64,000 nt of DNA, taken from contig JAURVB010012599.1 of NCBI GenBank assembly GCA_033002965.1, forward strand, positions 124,001 to 188,000, in the 5' to 3' direction. Shown piece after piece: positions 9,695 through 21,288 of the stretch (within the stretch, counting starts at the first letter, position 1; each line of letters begins with the position of its first letter). The notes below the pieces were generated by a model. The model worked only from the letters and a program-made list of their open reading frames with translations. It was not told where the DNA came from and searched no databases. The stretch comes from Piper betle. Taxonomy: Eukaryota > Streptophyta > Magnoliopsida > Piperales > Piperaceae. Made by a program: the position numbers and the translations under genes.

Positions 9695-12555
9695 TGTAAA
9701 ACCCGTGACTCGAGTCAGAGTTTTACGGGAGTGAACCAGTCGGTTCAACCGTTGGTTCGAGTCGAGTCAGCTTCATGGACCGCGAGCTGAGTTGAGGCCA
9801 GCTGTGAGTTATGAGCGATGAGGGTCATGTATGCTCAAGTGTACGATGATAACGTCTAAAAGATGATGAAAAATGGGTTATCAAGTATATGGAGGTATAC
9901 AGTATTGATTGTTATTTTTATTTTATCGCAGAATAGTTTTAGGCCGAATAACGCATTAGGACGCGTTGGATTATATTCGGGTGGGTTATTAGTTATAGAG
10001 CATGCCATTTGGATGTTGTTGTGTTTGTTTAATTTTATGGGATTTTTCCATATTTTTCTAGATTTTTTTAGAATTTATTACGAACTAGTTATTATTTTGA
10101 CTCGAGTAGGAATCGAGTCAATACTTAATTACGAAACTGCCACTGGAGTATATTTTCTCCATTCCCGACACTTCCCCCTTCCAAAACCCTAGCCGCCGCC
10201 GCCCCTCGTGCTCGTCGCTGCCGCCGACGTCGCACAGCCGCCGATCAACGCCGCCCCGCCCCGCCGTGTAGTCGCCGTGCCGCCACGACCCACCCCGGCC
10301 ACCGTCTCGCCGCCACGACGCCGGAATCGCCCCACAAGCCGCGACGCGCTCCCTCGTCGATTCGCCACCGTCCGGGCCGCTCCGCCGCCGCTGTGACCCC
10401 GACGACCACCCTCTCGCCGTCGCCGACGTTTCCCCCATCATCCCGACCGCCGTCGAGGCCGGCCGCAGCCCCGATCGGAGCACGCCGCCGCCGCCACCCA
10501 TTTTTGATGCCGCCGTCGACGGCCATCGCCGCCTCGGCTACCCTGTTTGACACCACCATTGGACCAAGCTCGTCGAGCTGGTGCCGATAGACCCCCTGAT
10601 TGCCCCGTCCCGAATCATAGCCGGAAAACCGCCGGAATCCGCCGGAAAACCGCCGACACTCGCCGGAAAACTGCCGGAACCGCCGGAAAAATTGGATTCG
10701 TGGGAAATTCGCCGGATCATCCGCCGAACGCACCCGATCCAATCTGATCGGACTTCGGACGCCGCTAGGTGCCGAATTCGAGTTTCGAGCCACGAAACGG
10801 AAACCCTAACCGTCGCCGATTTTCGACGACGCGAGGTATAATTTATTTTAACTTAATTATTTGAAAGTATTGCTTATTAGAATTGCATGCTAGGATTGGT
10901 GAATTGTGTGTTATAATAATATATATAAATGTAGATTTGATTAAGGATAAAATATGAAATTTGTTTGATTGAGTGGTGTTAAAAAAATGGAGACTAAGAA
11001 ACTAATTAGGGTAACTAGGTAATGATCATGATCTAATGCAAACTAGCCTAAGTAGACTTGCTAGAATTGATATAGGTTGATGTGTGACGGTTGATGTGTG
11101 ATTGTGTTGATTGTGTGTGCATGCTATAGGATGTGTGATTCATCATGCGGGCGTTAGTTTTTAGCCTGATTGTGTAGGTACGGTGTAGGAGCTCGCCGCC
11201 TAGGCGCGTGGACCCGTTTGGAGCTTCTACCAGGTCCGTTTAGGACTCGTTCTCTGTTTTACGCTACTCTATTGTATATTTGATTTATCATGTGCAGGAC
11301 GAGTTAAGTGGCGTTTTATCGGATCCCACTTAACTCGGGCCATTTAGCCAACAGTTTTATTTCGGATTAATAACCCTCGAGGATGAGATCCCTCGAGTTT
11401 GTTTTCGAACTTTAGATCCAGCTCATGATGCCTTCGGGCCTATTGTATAAATCCCAACCCAGGCCTATATATGTATAGTTTTCGTGTTTTCGGTGAGAGA
11501 TGGGATGAGGGGTACTTGCGGCCATGTCTTCAGATAGGGCATGTGCTCGGAAGAGCGGGCTCTGGTGCTGGGGAGAACCCACTTCGTTCCCGAAGGATCC
11601 GGACAACTCCACCTTTGAGTTCCTCAAACCCGGAGAAGTGTGGAGGTTTACGTGTACTGCAATGCAGTGCATGTCTAGACTTGTGGTTCAAAGGGTACTG
11701 AAGGCGACTGCCTGAGAGTGCTTGGCCTTTGTGCTCAAGGCCAGGAGTAATATGGAAGGTGCAGAGGGCGGTAAGGAATGAAATTTGATGCGAGAAGTGA
11801 TAGAGAAATGGCCAAGGTATGAGAATGAGAAATAAAGGGGGACGCTGTCGACCCGAGGCCGACGGCCCGACAGCGACGGCTCCCGTATGTGCCTTGATGA
11901 GAGTTCTTGAGGAAGTATATGGGTTTGATTCAACAGGAGAGTTTGCTCTCCTGTGCCAGATTGATATTAGTTATTTTTCGGGCCGGTAACACTCGTTACT
12001 GACGGTTTTTCTATATATATGTAGGTGAGGAATGCGAGCGATGAAAGCTGTCGGGACTGCGGAAGAGCAGCACGGAACCGGCACACATTTACCTGCCGCG
12101 TGTAACGTATGTATAATGATGGTGTGTTATTGTTATGTAATTGATAATTTTGATGTGTTTGCTTGAATGAATTACTTGTTATGAAACGAACTGATAAATA
12201 TGAATGAGTAGTGAGCCTTGGAGTTCAGACTCGGCTCGGGTAAAAACGAATGAGATAATGATTTAATGTCATGGTAGATTGTTATGTGTTATCGTATTTT
12301 CATAAAATAGTATATATTTTCCTTTGGTTTCTCATTTGTTGTTTTGTCTTATTTTGTTTGTACATCATAGCATGCATGTAGGACTCCATTAGAACCCAAC
12401 CGTTCCCATTCATGCATTTCATATTTGTATCTCCATCTCGAGACGCCAAGAATAGATCCGAGTCGGCTTAACCGAATATAGTAGATTAACGAATGGTTCG
12501 GTCGCCGGTGACATTTCCGGGTCGGTTCACGGGTGAGCCGAAATAGGGTGTTACA
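9695..12555 (+). repeat. Gypsy 3' LTR, 2861 bp
   Basis: It starts TGTAA and ends TTACA, a 5-bp terminal inverted repeat with canonical TG...CA. The layout is an AT-rich upstream part, then a strongly GC-rich block at about 10165-10840 beginning CCAAAACCCTAGCCGCC. That block ends near GACGCGAG/GTATAA, which looks like an exon/intron border. A long AT-rich tail follows. A block at 11380-11750 (GATGAGATCCCT, GGATCC, GGGTACTGAAGG, CTTGGCCTTTGTGCT) recurs in the LTRs at 19174-20976 and 32517-35947 and, inverted, at 52470-52950. The frames in the GC-rich block on both strands are proline/arginine-rich and are not taken as genes. Confidence 0.8.
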
Positions 12556-13009
12556 AACCATCTACTATTATCAATAATATGTACACAAATTACTTCAATT
12601 GGGAAATCCTCACACATTCTCCAATTAGAAACAACTCACAATCTCTAAGTAGAATACACTCCAATTAAGAATGACCACACTCTTTAACTAAGATACACAT
12701 CTAAGTGGGAAATTCACAATTCATAATTAAAACGACACTCTAAATTATGTACTCTCTTCAATTCAATTATATATATATATATTTTCCTTACCTCACAATA
12801 CGACTATATATATATATATATATATAGAAAAAGATACATACTCAAGATATAGCCAACCTCGTAGATACAAAGAGCAAAAAACAAATACTCCTCATCTTCT
12901 ACAATTCGACTCAGATTCTTCGTTCTTCTTAGTGTAATTCTATGTTTTTACGATTCCCCGTGTAATTAAATGTCTTCTTACATTCATTATATGATGAGAG
13001 ACTCTAATA
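12556..13009 (-). repeat. Copia 5' LTR, truncated
   Basis: This matches 5690-6143 of the other copia LTR, including ATTAGAAACAACTCA, the (TA)n tracts (here two shorter ones at about 12770-12785 and 12805-12826) and the end block GAGAGACTCTAATA. The first roughly 125 bp of the LTR as written is missing where the gypsy LTR ends. Confidence 0.7.
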
Positions 13010-13014
13010 GAAAA

Positions 13015-13316
13015 ATATTAAAATTTTAATTAATTTGGGCTCTATTTGATTGACATAAAAGAAAATAAAAATTAAGAAGTTTTTTAATATAAATTCATGG
13101 AAAAAATATTAATCTCCTACTAAAAGTTAATTTAATTTTAGAGTAGATTATTGTAAGATACAAGTACTTGTTCCTTCGAGTGTCTGATCCCTTAGAAATT
13201 GTCTAAAACTTTATACAAAAATAAAATAAAATAAAGAAAAATGTTGTAAAGTGATTATGTATAAAAATTAACTTATACTTACATCATAACATACTTTTTA
13301 TAATTAATAATTAAAT
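13015..13316. other. AT-rich spacer
   Basis: No gene or repeat was recognised between the copia target duplication and the 3' end of the glycosyltransferase pseudogene. Confidence 0.5.
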
Positions 13317-13375
13317 TCAGAATATACATTCATTTCGACCCCCGACCAACAGACTATCAAGGAGAATAAATGGAT

Positions 13376-15237
13376 TTAGTTCGCGGCTATGTATTGCACC
13401 ATTAGTAGAATCGAATGATAGGTAGAGCCCTCCATTTTGACAGACTGCGGCATGTTCCTTGAGAGCCGATGCCCTTTCTCTTAGCTCAGCTCCTTCATTT
13501 TCCGTCATCAACCTCCGTATACCTTTCTCTATCTCACCTCTTTCCAGTGACCCACACTCAAGCTGCAATCCCACCTTCCAAACATGGGTGGCATACCTCG
13601 CATTCACTCTTTGATCTCCAAACCGAGGCCCACAAAGCATTGGCACCCCCTCGCATATGCTCTCCAAGGTAGAATTCCACCCACAATGTGTCCAGAACCC
13701 CCCACTGCAGGATGACCCAGCACTTCAATCTGAGGAACCCAAGTAGTCACTATCCCTCTCCCCTCTATCTCCTCTTTGAACCCTTCTGGAAAATCAATCA
13801 TGCCCGATTCCCGCAACGCCCCTGGGCGTACCGCCCAAAGGAAGGGCTGCTTGCTGTTGGCCAGCCCCCAGGCTGCTTCGTACAGTTGGGGCTTTGTTAC
13901 GGTTGCCAAGCTCCCGAAGCTAACGTATATGACGGAGTTTGAGGGTTGCTGGTCCAGCCACGTCATGCAACTCCGGTCCTCAAGGATGAAGCTGCTAGAG
14001 GTGGTTGATGGGTGCTTGTGGAAGGGGCCAATGGCAAAGACAGGCTTCTTGAATGCTTGCTTGAACTTTACGGCAGTGGATACGAACCGGAACCATGCCT
14101 CTGGGTCGTTGGAGCCGATATCTGGTAGGTCCTTTACTCTTAGTGGTAGAAGTTCTGGGATTAGGGCCTCTGATGTGGGATCTGCTTATAACAATTTCAT
14201 GAAGTTGTTCGCGAGAAAATAAAATGAAAATTTTAAATTTCAAAAGGGAATTATGATTTGTACAAGAGATGCCACATTACATGAATATAAATGATTTGTT
14301 CATTAAATTTGCAATCCAGCACGTAAATTGCTTTTCAAATATTTATTATTCAAACAAGAAAAAATGTACCATTTTCTTTCGAATCACTTGCATCAATTAA
14401 CAACGGATGCACAGTACCAGACAACAAAATTTTTTGAAACATTTACTGAAATACTTTGATTTGGAAGACAACGTAAAAGCTAAACCCAGTTTGGTTAACA
14501 CCTTGTCGATGTGGTGCATGCCCATCCAACTGAAAGTACCAATATGTAGGCTTATCACCATTTTAAAAAATGAAAATCAATTCATTGAATGAATTGAGAT
14601 GGAAAAGCACAAATATCGCGACTGATCGACGTTTCATTTTACCATGAAAATGTGCATATATATTTATCTACTAAATTTTCCGAGAAAGTATTTGGATTTG
14701 AGGGGAAGGACATCGACCTTAGATGGGAAAGTAGCCCCTGTCCCCGAGCAGAGGGACTGATAAATAGGCGTAGATCGCGGCAGCGCTATTGATGAAGAGC
14801 AAAATCCTAGGCAGCTTGAGATCTTGAGCTACGGCGGCGACAAATGCCATCTGACCATCATCTATCAACCCTACAACTGGGTCGGACGAATCGGCCACCG
14901 ACACAAGCCGGCCGACGCACTCCCGAAATGGCACCTCGCAGTTCTCGTTGAGGCATTTGGAGAAGAGCATGAAGTTCTCGTAGGAGGCAAGCTCCGATGG
15001 TATGCCGTCCGAGATTGGCTCGAATCTGAGATCCGGGTAAGAGAAGGGATTAGGCGAATTGAGTTGAGGGTGGACGACAGTGACGGAGAACCCCGCAGAG
15101 TGGAGGAGGGTGGCTAGTTGAAGCATGGGGATGATGTGCCCCTGCAGCGGAGTTGGGAAGAGGATCAACTGCTTTTGTTTGCGCTTCTCATTGGGTTTCA
15201 TTTCTGATTGCTCAAGGGAGGGAAGAGGAGACTCCAC
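13376..15237 (-). pseudogene. UDP-glycosyltransferase pseudogene (family-1 plant UGT, UGT76-like)
   Basis: Plant UGTs move glucose from UDP-glucose to small acceptors in the cytosol. Exon 1 (15237-14718) encodes 172 residues from the first Met. It includes FPTPLQGHIIPMLQLA with the catalytic His at 34, and GLIDDG with the partner Asp at about 127. Exon 2 (14181-13376) includes PLRVKDLPDIG, a CMTWLDQQPSNSVIYVSFGS block and the 44-residue PSPG donor box from [15 protein letters not shown] to PRFGDQ. A final Gln of that box usually means UDP-glucose. Four lesions are visible. A TAA (14721-14719) replaces the expected Gln at the end of exon 1. About 20 codons seem missing after FRFVSTAVKF. One T is lost near 13696 inside the PSPG box. 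One extra base near 13432 shifts the last residues. Length without damage would be near 450, normal for the family. The UGT76 label is a judgement from motifs; acceptor unknown. Confidence 0.85.
14182..14717 (-). other. Inferred intron of the UGT pseudogene (536 bp, phase 1)
   Basis: The donor AAG/GTCGATG (14718/14717) and acceptor ATAAGCAG/ATCCC (14182/14181) fit GT-AG. They join the G left after codon 173 to AT, giving an Asp codon that fits the family pattern GYxPxQD. Without this splice the two halves are in different frames. The intron is AT-rich and holds no other feature. Confidence 0.65.
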
Positions 15238-16283
15238 GGCTCTGCAATTTTACTGGTAATGATTTTTCTTTCAATCATTTATTCTAAAAATAATCAAGTA
15301 GACACTAGCTAACTCCAAACTTGCTTTCATAAGCTCACAACTCCAATGACCTTGCTCAATCCTATCAGTTCGTCAACTTTCGTCGGCAAATTTGACCTCA
15401 AAATAGGAGCTTCTTAATTGTAATATATTTTGCAACAACCAGCTCTTGGCGGATTATTGGGCAGGTTATTGACTAGGGATAAGTGTGATGAAGATTTCAT
15501 TATTTTGGTTATTAAGACACCCTTGATAATTGTACTAAGCATTTTAACTGAAAACACGGTCTTTTTTAAATCAGAGATCAGTCGTAATTACCAAAAATAT
15601 ATATAAATTATCGACAATATCCTCTACTTAACAAGAGTGGTGTTTACTAAAAAACAAAAAAAGGTTTCGGTGGATACAGTGACTAAAATATTCTGGCCTC
15701 AGCCAACTCAAGCAGCTGCCTGCTAACTTTGGATGGCCCTAGCCAGTAGTGGTATCCACAAATAGAGACATGTATTTGTCTGTGTCCGCCACGTGCATAT
15801 GCACAAAATTATTCCAAATGTCGTGTCGTGTTGTGTTCGAATTTTTTCTTTTTCGTGTTCGTGTTTGGAAATTTTTTGTGTTCGAAAAATTTTGTGTTCG
15901 TGTTTGGAAATTTTTTTGGGTGTCTGTAAAATATTTTGCAGACATTGCATGCATAGATACAAATACAAACATCATTTATTCACTTATAAGGGAACACTCG
16001 CAAATCAATATGAACTATAATATCAACATAAAATAAGAAATTCAAACTCAAAATTAAATATAAAGGGACGCTTTTAAAAAACAGTAAATTTAAACAATCT
16101 GTTCTAGCAGGATCTAACTTGCATATTTTTAAATTCTTGTGAGATAAGGCTAAGACGTCCCTAAAATTCCTAGGGAAAGTAGTAAATAAATAACATAATC
16201 TCAATTTTATAAACAATCACATCATATAAAATAACACAAAGTAAAAAAAATTTCTATTTGAAAATACAATATAGATCACGAGT
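15238..16283. other. Upstream region of the UGT pseudogene, no gene
   Basis: No coding sequence is supported. A minus-strand TATA-like run (TTATATATATTT, about 15595-15607) lies roughly 360 bp upstream of the UGT start codon and could be its old promoter, but this is weak. At 15850-15925 the phrase GTGTTCGTGTTTGGAAATTTTT occurs twice around a shorter GTGTTCGAAAAATTT. The small frames there are by-products of this repeat. Confidence 0.45.
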
Positions 16284-16832
16284 TGAAATTACGACTCGAG
16301 TTAGGCTTTTATATTTGCTAACCGGTTGGTTCAACTACTTATTTGAGTCGGTTCAATTTTCGGAACATGTGTACAGGGCCAAGGCCGGCCAAGTGTATGT
16401 GATATTAGGATACATGTATACCTCAATATATGATGATAGTGCTAGATACGCAATAGCAAATTGATTTATCTTTATATACGAAAGTATTTTTTGATGATGT
16501 TATTTTATTTTACTCAATAGATTATAAAAATTAGATTTGGGCAGTTGATTTAATTAAGACATATTATTTAGTATTTTTTGTTGGGTTGGGAGTCTTTTTA
16601 GAGCATGTTATTCGATGGATGTCGAGTTTATTTTATTTCATTTTTATTTTTGACTTGCATTCATAACATGTTTGACAACCTTTAGATAGTTTTTATGAGT
16701 CTTTAGAAATCATTTTACACTCAATTAATCTTATTTAGTTGAGTGTAAAATTTTAGGAAAAAGAAAATCTCAAACATACCCGAGTCGTATCCCTTTCTTT
16801 TGTTTTTCTTCCCAATTGTCCAAACACCCCTC
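16284..16832 (+). repeat. 5' LTR, segment 1
   Basis: It starts with a worn LTR head (TGAAATTACGACTCGAG, against TGTAAAATCGCGACTCAAG in the 3' copy). It then follows 32517-33060 through GGTACATGTATACC-like, GATGATGTTATTTTATTT and CTTTAGATAGTTTTT-like blocks to CAAACACCCCTC, where the foldback element begins. The last nine bases (16824-16832) are the target duplication. Confidence 0.75.
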
Positions 16833-19164
16833 TAAGTGTTTAAAATATATAATATTTACCGATATTTTTAATGTAGTTTTGTTCATCCTGAGTATATATA
16901 TATTATTAATTAGGTGATATTTCTCGTTATATTCTAGTTAATTAATATTTTATGAAATATGCTTAATTATAGAGTTTTAATGTAGAAAAAGAGGAAACAA
17001 ATTAAGCTTTGGAATTGAAAGGTCTTATTACAAGGAGGTCATAAAGCTCGATGAGCATGGATGTATATTATTTTGGCTGCATTTGAGTACGTTGAGGAGT
17101 TGAAAATTTGAATGGACATCATAATCAATTAGAATACAATATTTTGGGAACACCTTCTTTAAATTCATGTATCTTATGACTATCTCATTTTCTACATAAA
17201 GGGGTGATCCTTTATTGTTTGAGAGATCTCAACTCTTGGCTTAGGAGTTTAGAGAATTTGGTAGTTCTAGTTGTTGTAATTTTTAGTACTTTTTATAATA
17301 TAAGTTTATTTCTTTTTCATCATTTTTTTTATATTCATTATGGAGTAGTCTTTTATTTTGTTCTAGAAAAGAATGAAACTTAATATGGTTTAATTAAATT
17401 TATTTAAACATCTTACTCTTTTATTCAATCGGATTGTTTGAATTATCATGTTCTTAATGGTAAGAGTAGATTGATCACCTATTTCTTAGATCATGATGTT
17501 TGATTACATTTTGGGAGAAATTAATTAAATAATTCATTGATAATTCATTATACGACGAGTCTTTGGACTTGTTTATCGTTGTGGTGGGAAGATACACAAC
17601 ACTATATGTAATTGTAAGGCAAATCTTAATGCGTTGTTTTGTTGATTAATCAATTATCACCGGGAGGTAGAAATTGAGGTAAAATAATAGAAGCATGAAG
17701 GAGCGGGAGCCGCAATGTCATATAATTATCCTAGATCACATTCCGAGGGAATAGAAGATAAGAGTAAGATGTGATGAAGATTAATTTCATGTTAAGGGAA
17801 ATTCAACTCTATAACGAATTTTATCTTAAACTAAAAATCCCTTTTTGTTATGTTTTTCTCTTAATTCTATTTTCGATTATTAAGTTAACTAAATTTATCT
17901 CTCTATGGGACGATACTTCAAAATTTATCATTATATTACTTATTTCAACCGTGTATACTTGCACGTCATTGAGATAATCATTTGGCGTTGAGATAATCAA
18001 ACAAGTTTTTTGGCGTTGTTTATCTCAATGACATGTAAGTATACACAATCGAAATAAGTAATATAATTGTAAATTTCCAAGTATCGTCCCACGGAGAGAT
18101 AAATTTACTTACGTTAATAGTGGAAAATAGAAATAATAGCAAAACACAACAAAAAAAGATTTTTAGTTTAAGATAAAATTCATTCTAGAGTTGAATTTCC
18201 CTTAACGTGAAATTAATATTCATCATATCTTACTCTTATCTTTTATACCCTCGGATTGTTGATCTAGGATAATTATATGACATGGTAGCTCTCGCTCCTT
18301 CATGCTTCTATTATTTTGCCTCAATTTTTACTTCCCAGTGATAATTGATTAATCAACAAAATAATGCGTTAAGATTTACCTTACAATCGCATACGGTATT
18401 GTGTATTTCCCGACCACAATGACAAACAAGTCAAAAGACTTAGTCGTATAATCAATTATTAATGAGTAATTTGATTAATTCCTCCCAAAATTTAATTAAA
18501 CCTCATGATATAAGAAATAGGTGATCAATTTACTCTTAGGATTAAGAACATGATAATTCAAACAATCCGATTGAATAAAAGAGTAAGAAGTTGAAATGAA
18601 TTTAATTAAACCATGTTAAGTTTCATTCTTCTCTAAAACGAAATAAAAGACTACTCTATAATAAAAATAAAGAACATGATGAAAAAGAAATAAACTTATA
18701 TTATAAAAATTACTAAAAATTACAACAACTAGAACTACTTAATTCACTAAACTCCTAAGCCCAAAGTTGATATCTCTCAAACGAGAAAGGACCACCCCTT
18801 TATATAGAAGATGCGATAGTTATAAGATACATGAATTTAAGGAAGGTGTTCACAAAACAATGTATTCTAATTGATTATGATGTCCATTCAAATTTCTAAC
18901 TCCTTGACGTACTTAAATGCAGCCAAAGCAATGTGTATCCATCTTCATCGAGCTTTGTGAACTACTTGTCGTAAGACCTTTCAATTCCAAAGCTTAATTC
19001 GTTTCCTCTTTTTGTATATTAAAACTCCAAAATTAAGCATATCTCATAAAATATTAATTAACTACAATATAACTAGAAATATCACCTAATTAATAATATA
19101 TATACCCGGGATGTACAAAACCATATTAAAAATATTGGTAAGTATTGTATACTTTAAACACTTA
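16833..19164. mobile_element. Foldback element: 2.33 kb, two inverted arms of about 1.1 kb, 9-bp TSD
   Basis: The left end reads TAAGTGTTTAAAATATA and the right end, reversed and complemented, reads TAAGTGTTTAAAGTATACA. The match continues nearly unbroken inward over more than 1.1 kb on each side, for example through TTATTAATTAGGTGATATTTCT, AAGAGGAAAC, AAGCTTTGGAATTGAAAGG and GATAATTGATTAATCAACA. It meets at a short centre (about 17980-18030). ACACCCCTC stands at both outer edges (16824-16832, 19165-19173). A 9-bp duplication with long terminal inverted repeats is the pattern of Mutator-like (MULE) foldback elements. No transposase is present. The arms near the centre hold AAGTATACAC, GAAATAAGTAATATA and TATCGTCCCAC words, and the centre holds two TTTGGCGTTG words. 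These recall the LTR end and leader of Athila-type retrotransposons; that link is inference. Reading frames in it are short. Confidence 0.85.
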
Positions 19165-19173
19165 ACACCCCTC

Positions 19174-20976
19174 CCATGCTTTGACACGTTACTACCAAAG
19201 ACTGCCACAAGACCACCACACCATCGTCGCCCAGCCTCCCCTCATCCATTCCTTTTCCCCTTCTTCCTTTCCTCCATCCTCTGCTCAACACTGACCGAAA
19301 ACGTTTTTCTCTTGGAGCGCTGCCAACCTTGCTGTTATTGGTCGCCGCTGCCGTCCATCTAGCCCTCCTCATTGACCATCCTTCCTTTCCCCACTCTTTC
19401 TTGGCCATTTCTCTACCCACAGATCCCCTTACTTGATTGGCCGCTGACAGCATTCACCACCACCAGCCAATTTCTGGTTAGCCACCGGTCGTGGTCATCC
19501 ACCCTACCTTCCTCCCTCTAACCCTAGCCCTAGCCCCCTTCCTCGCCCTTCTCCTCATCATGTGGCAATCACCACCGCCACCACCACTCCACACTGTTGG
19601 CAGTCACAGCTGCAACTATCATCTTCGTCGATTTGATATTTATTCTTCTAATTTTAGATTTTTAATTCATTTAAATCATTATTCATATCATTCACAATTA
19701 TTATGAATTGGCCATAATTTTTGTTAATATAAAAATTTTGTAATTCATGATAATTGTGTGTTGAATTGTTAAATTCTGAAGTAATTTCATGATTGATAGT
19801 GATTAATAATAGTTAGAATTATTTTAGGATGAATTTTTTATGAAAAATTGATGATGTTTACAATTGGAAAAAAAATTGTGTATTGGTTTTATAATTGTGA
19901 AAGCTATTATATAGTGATTACAAAGTTAATTCATAGTAGAAATTGAATGTAGAATGTCATAATTAGGATTAGAAAGTTAGTTACATATAAAATGTCATAA
20001 TTAAGGATCAGTAAGCATAATTAAGGGTAAAATATCATAATTAGAATTACTGATCTTATTTAAGTGAAAAATATCATCATTAGGGTTACTAAGCTAATTA
20101 GATGTGGATTTTTAACAAATTCATCATGTTGTGTATCACGTTTGTTTTGGTATTAGAATTATGATAATATCCATATGCATCCATTTCATACATGCATCAC
20201 ATTGTTAGCATGGACATTAGTGTGTAGTTTGATTTTGAAGGTGTGAAGTAGGAGCTCATTCCATGCATTGCTCTTGTTTTATCAAATCATAGGACGTGTT
20301 GAGTGGTAGTTTTATCAAATTCAACTTAACACTAGTCATTTAAATATTATGTTTTTCGAAATGAAGAACCATCGAGGATGAGATCCCTAGAGCTATTTTG
20401 AAAATGCAGATCCACAGCATGTTGCCTCAGGTCTATTATATAATTCCCTTCCCAGTCATATAATATAGTTTTTATTGGATTTTCTTGTGAGCTAAGAGAT
20501 GAAGCAATGGACTTAATATATACCATGACAGGGCGCATTTGTAAGTCACAATGGGCTCTGGATTTATGAGAGGGTCATTCTATTCCCAAGGGATCCTGAT
20601 AAGTCAACATCTGAAGCTTCCACACACTCGGAGAGGTGGAGTATACGGGTGCTATTTTATACAGCGCATGTTTGGACATGTGGTATCAAAGGGTACTAAA
20701 GGAGACTGCTTGAGAGTAGTTAGCTTTTGTGCTCTAGGTTAGGAGAAATATAGAGAATTGGAGAGGGCTTAGGATATGTGTTTCTCCCGAGAATGGGTAT
20801 TTAATTGAGGAAATGCCAAAAGAGACATTTGGCCAGAGTAGCACAACACCGGTTCAGTTCAGGACGTTATCGAGTCTGTTGCTTGATGGTTCCTCAATAG
20901 TAGCCCTTGGAATGTTCAGTAGAAGTATACGATTATTTTATTTACATGAGAGTTAGCACTCATTTATGAGTTTGAT
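19174..20976 (+). repeat. 5' LTR, segment 2
   Basis: It continues the LTR from CCATGCTTTGACACG and aligns with 33060-34950. A C-rich block at 19190-19620 corresponds to 33060-33530. An AT-rich stretch follows. The conserved block GAGGATGAGATCCCT, GGGATCCTGATAA, ATGTGGTATCAAAGGGTACTAAAGG and TTTTGTGCTCTAGG comes next. It ends at TTGAT (20972-20976), the target duplication of the composite element. The frames at 19111-19453 lie over C-rich DNA and are not taken as genes. Confidence 0.75.
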
Positions 20977-21130
20977 TGTAACGACCCAGCCCAAAGTGCA
21001 ACGTAATGGGCTAAGTCATCTCTTTAAAATTGGTACCCCGGAAGTTAAAGATCTATAGTCCATTCCCACTTATAAACAGGATCTTCTCCCTGTAGGTATT
21101 AGATGTGGGACTAAGTTGGGGGATCTCACA
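20977..21130 (-). repeat. TRIM LTR copy c (154 bp)
   Basis: It starts TGTAACGACCCAGCCC and ends GGGGGATCTCACA as written. It has the same length as, and is nearly identical to, the copies at 26764, 27077, 55956 and 56464, and to the opposite-strand copies at 51648 and 52102. Just inside, the minus strand has the purine tract CTAAGGTGGCTGGAT. Confidence 0.85.
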
Positions 21131-21288
21131 ATCCAGCCACCTTAGGGAATTTTGTCCCTGAAATGCCTATTCTTGGCCCGTTGTTAGCCCCAGCCCACGA
21201 CCTTTTCTGTCCCGTGACCAGCAGCCTAGCCAACGTTTCTAATCCAGCCCACCATCTAACATGGAACTAGGTCAGCTCTGATACCACC
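21131..21288 (-). other. TRIM internal segment with tRNA-Met primer site
   Basis: On the minus strand this holds TGGTATCAGAGC (21286-21275), complementary to the 3' end of initiator tRNA-Met and the usual plant retroelement PBS. One copy of the roughly 71-bp G-rich internal repeat follows, then the purine tract. There is no coding capacity. Confidence 0.75.

Larger units (their letters stand above)
6928..12555 (+). mobile_element. 5'-truncated Ty3/gypsy chromovirus with long 3' LTR
   Basis: The element begins abruptly inside reverse transcriptase (about 6928) and runs through RNase H, integrase and a chromodomain-like tail. It ends with a purine tract and a 2.86-kb LTR at 12555. The order PR-RT-RNaseH-IN with a C-terminal chromodomain places it among plant chromoviruses, most like the Tekay/Del group, which also have long LTRs. 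That clade call is inference from motifs. The 5' LTR, gag and protease are missing. Both edges abut copia sequence. Confidence 0.8.
5564..13009 (-). mobile_element. Ty1/copia retrotransposon, minus strand, interrupted and internally deleted
   Basis: Two partly matching LTRs in the same orientation bound this element: 5564-6143 and 12556-13009. Outside them lie GAAAT (5559-5563) and GAAAA (13010-13014), a 5-bp target duplication with one mismatch. Read on the minus strand, the left LTR is the 3' LTR, with a polypurine tract just inside it. A protease/pre-integrase relic follows at 6281-6928. The rest of the interior, the PBS and the 3' part of the right-hand 5' LTR are gone, replaced by a 5'-truncated gypsy element on the opposite strand (6928-12555). 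The simplest reading is gypsy insertion into the copia element followed by a deletion that removed both the gypsy 5' half and the copia gag and most of pol. Confidence 0.7.

Noticed and set aside
10118..10841. Several overlapping GC-rich frames (up to 182 codons) on both strands
   Set aside because: All are inside the long LTR, simultaneous on both strands, with low-complexity arginine/proline composition.
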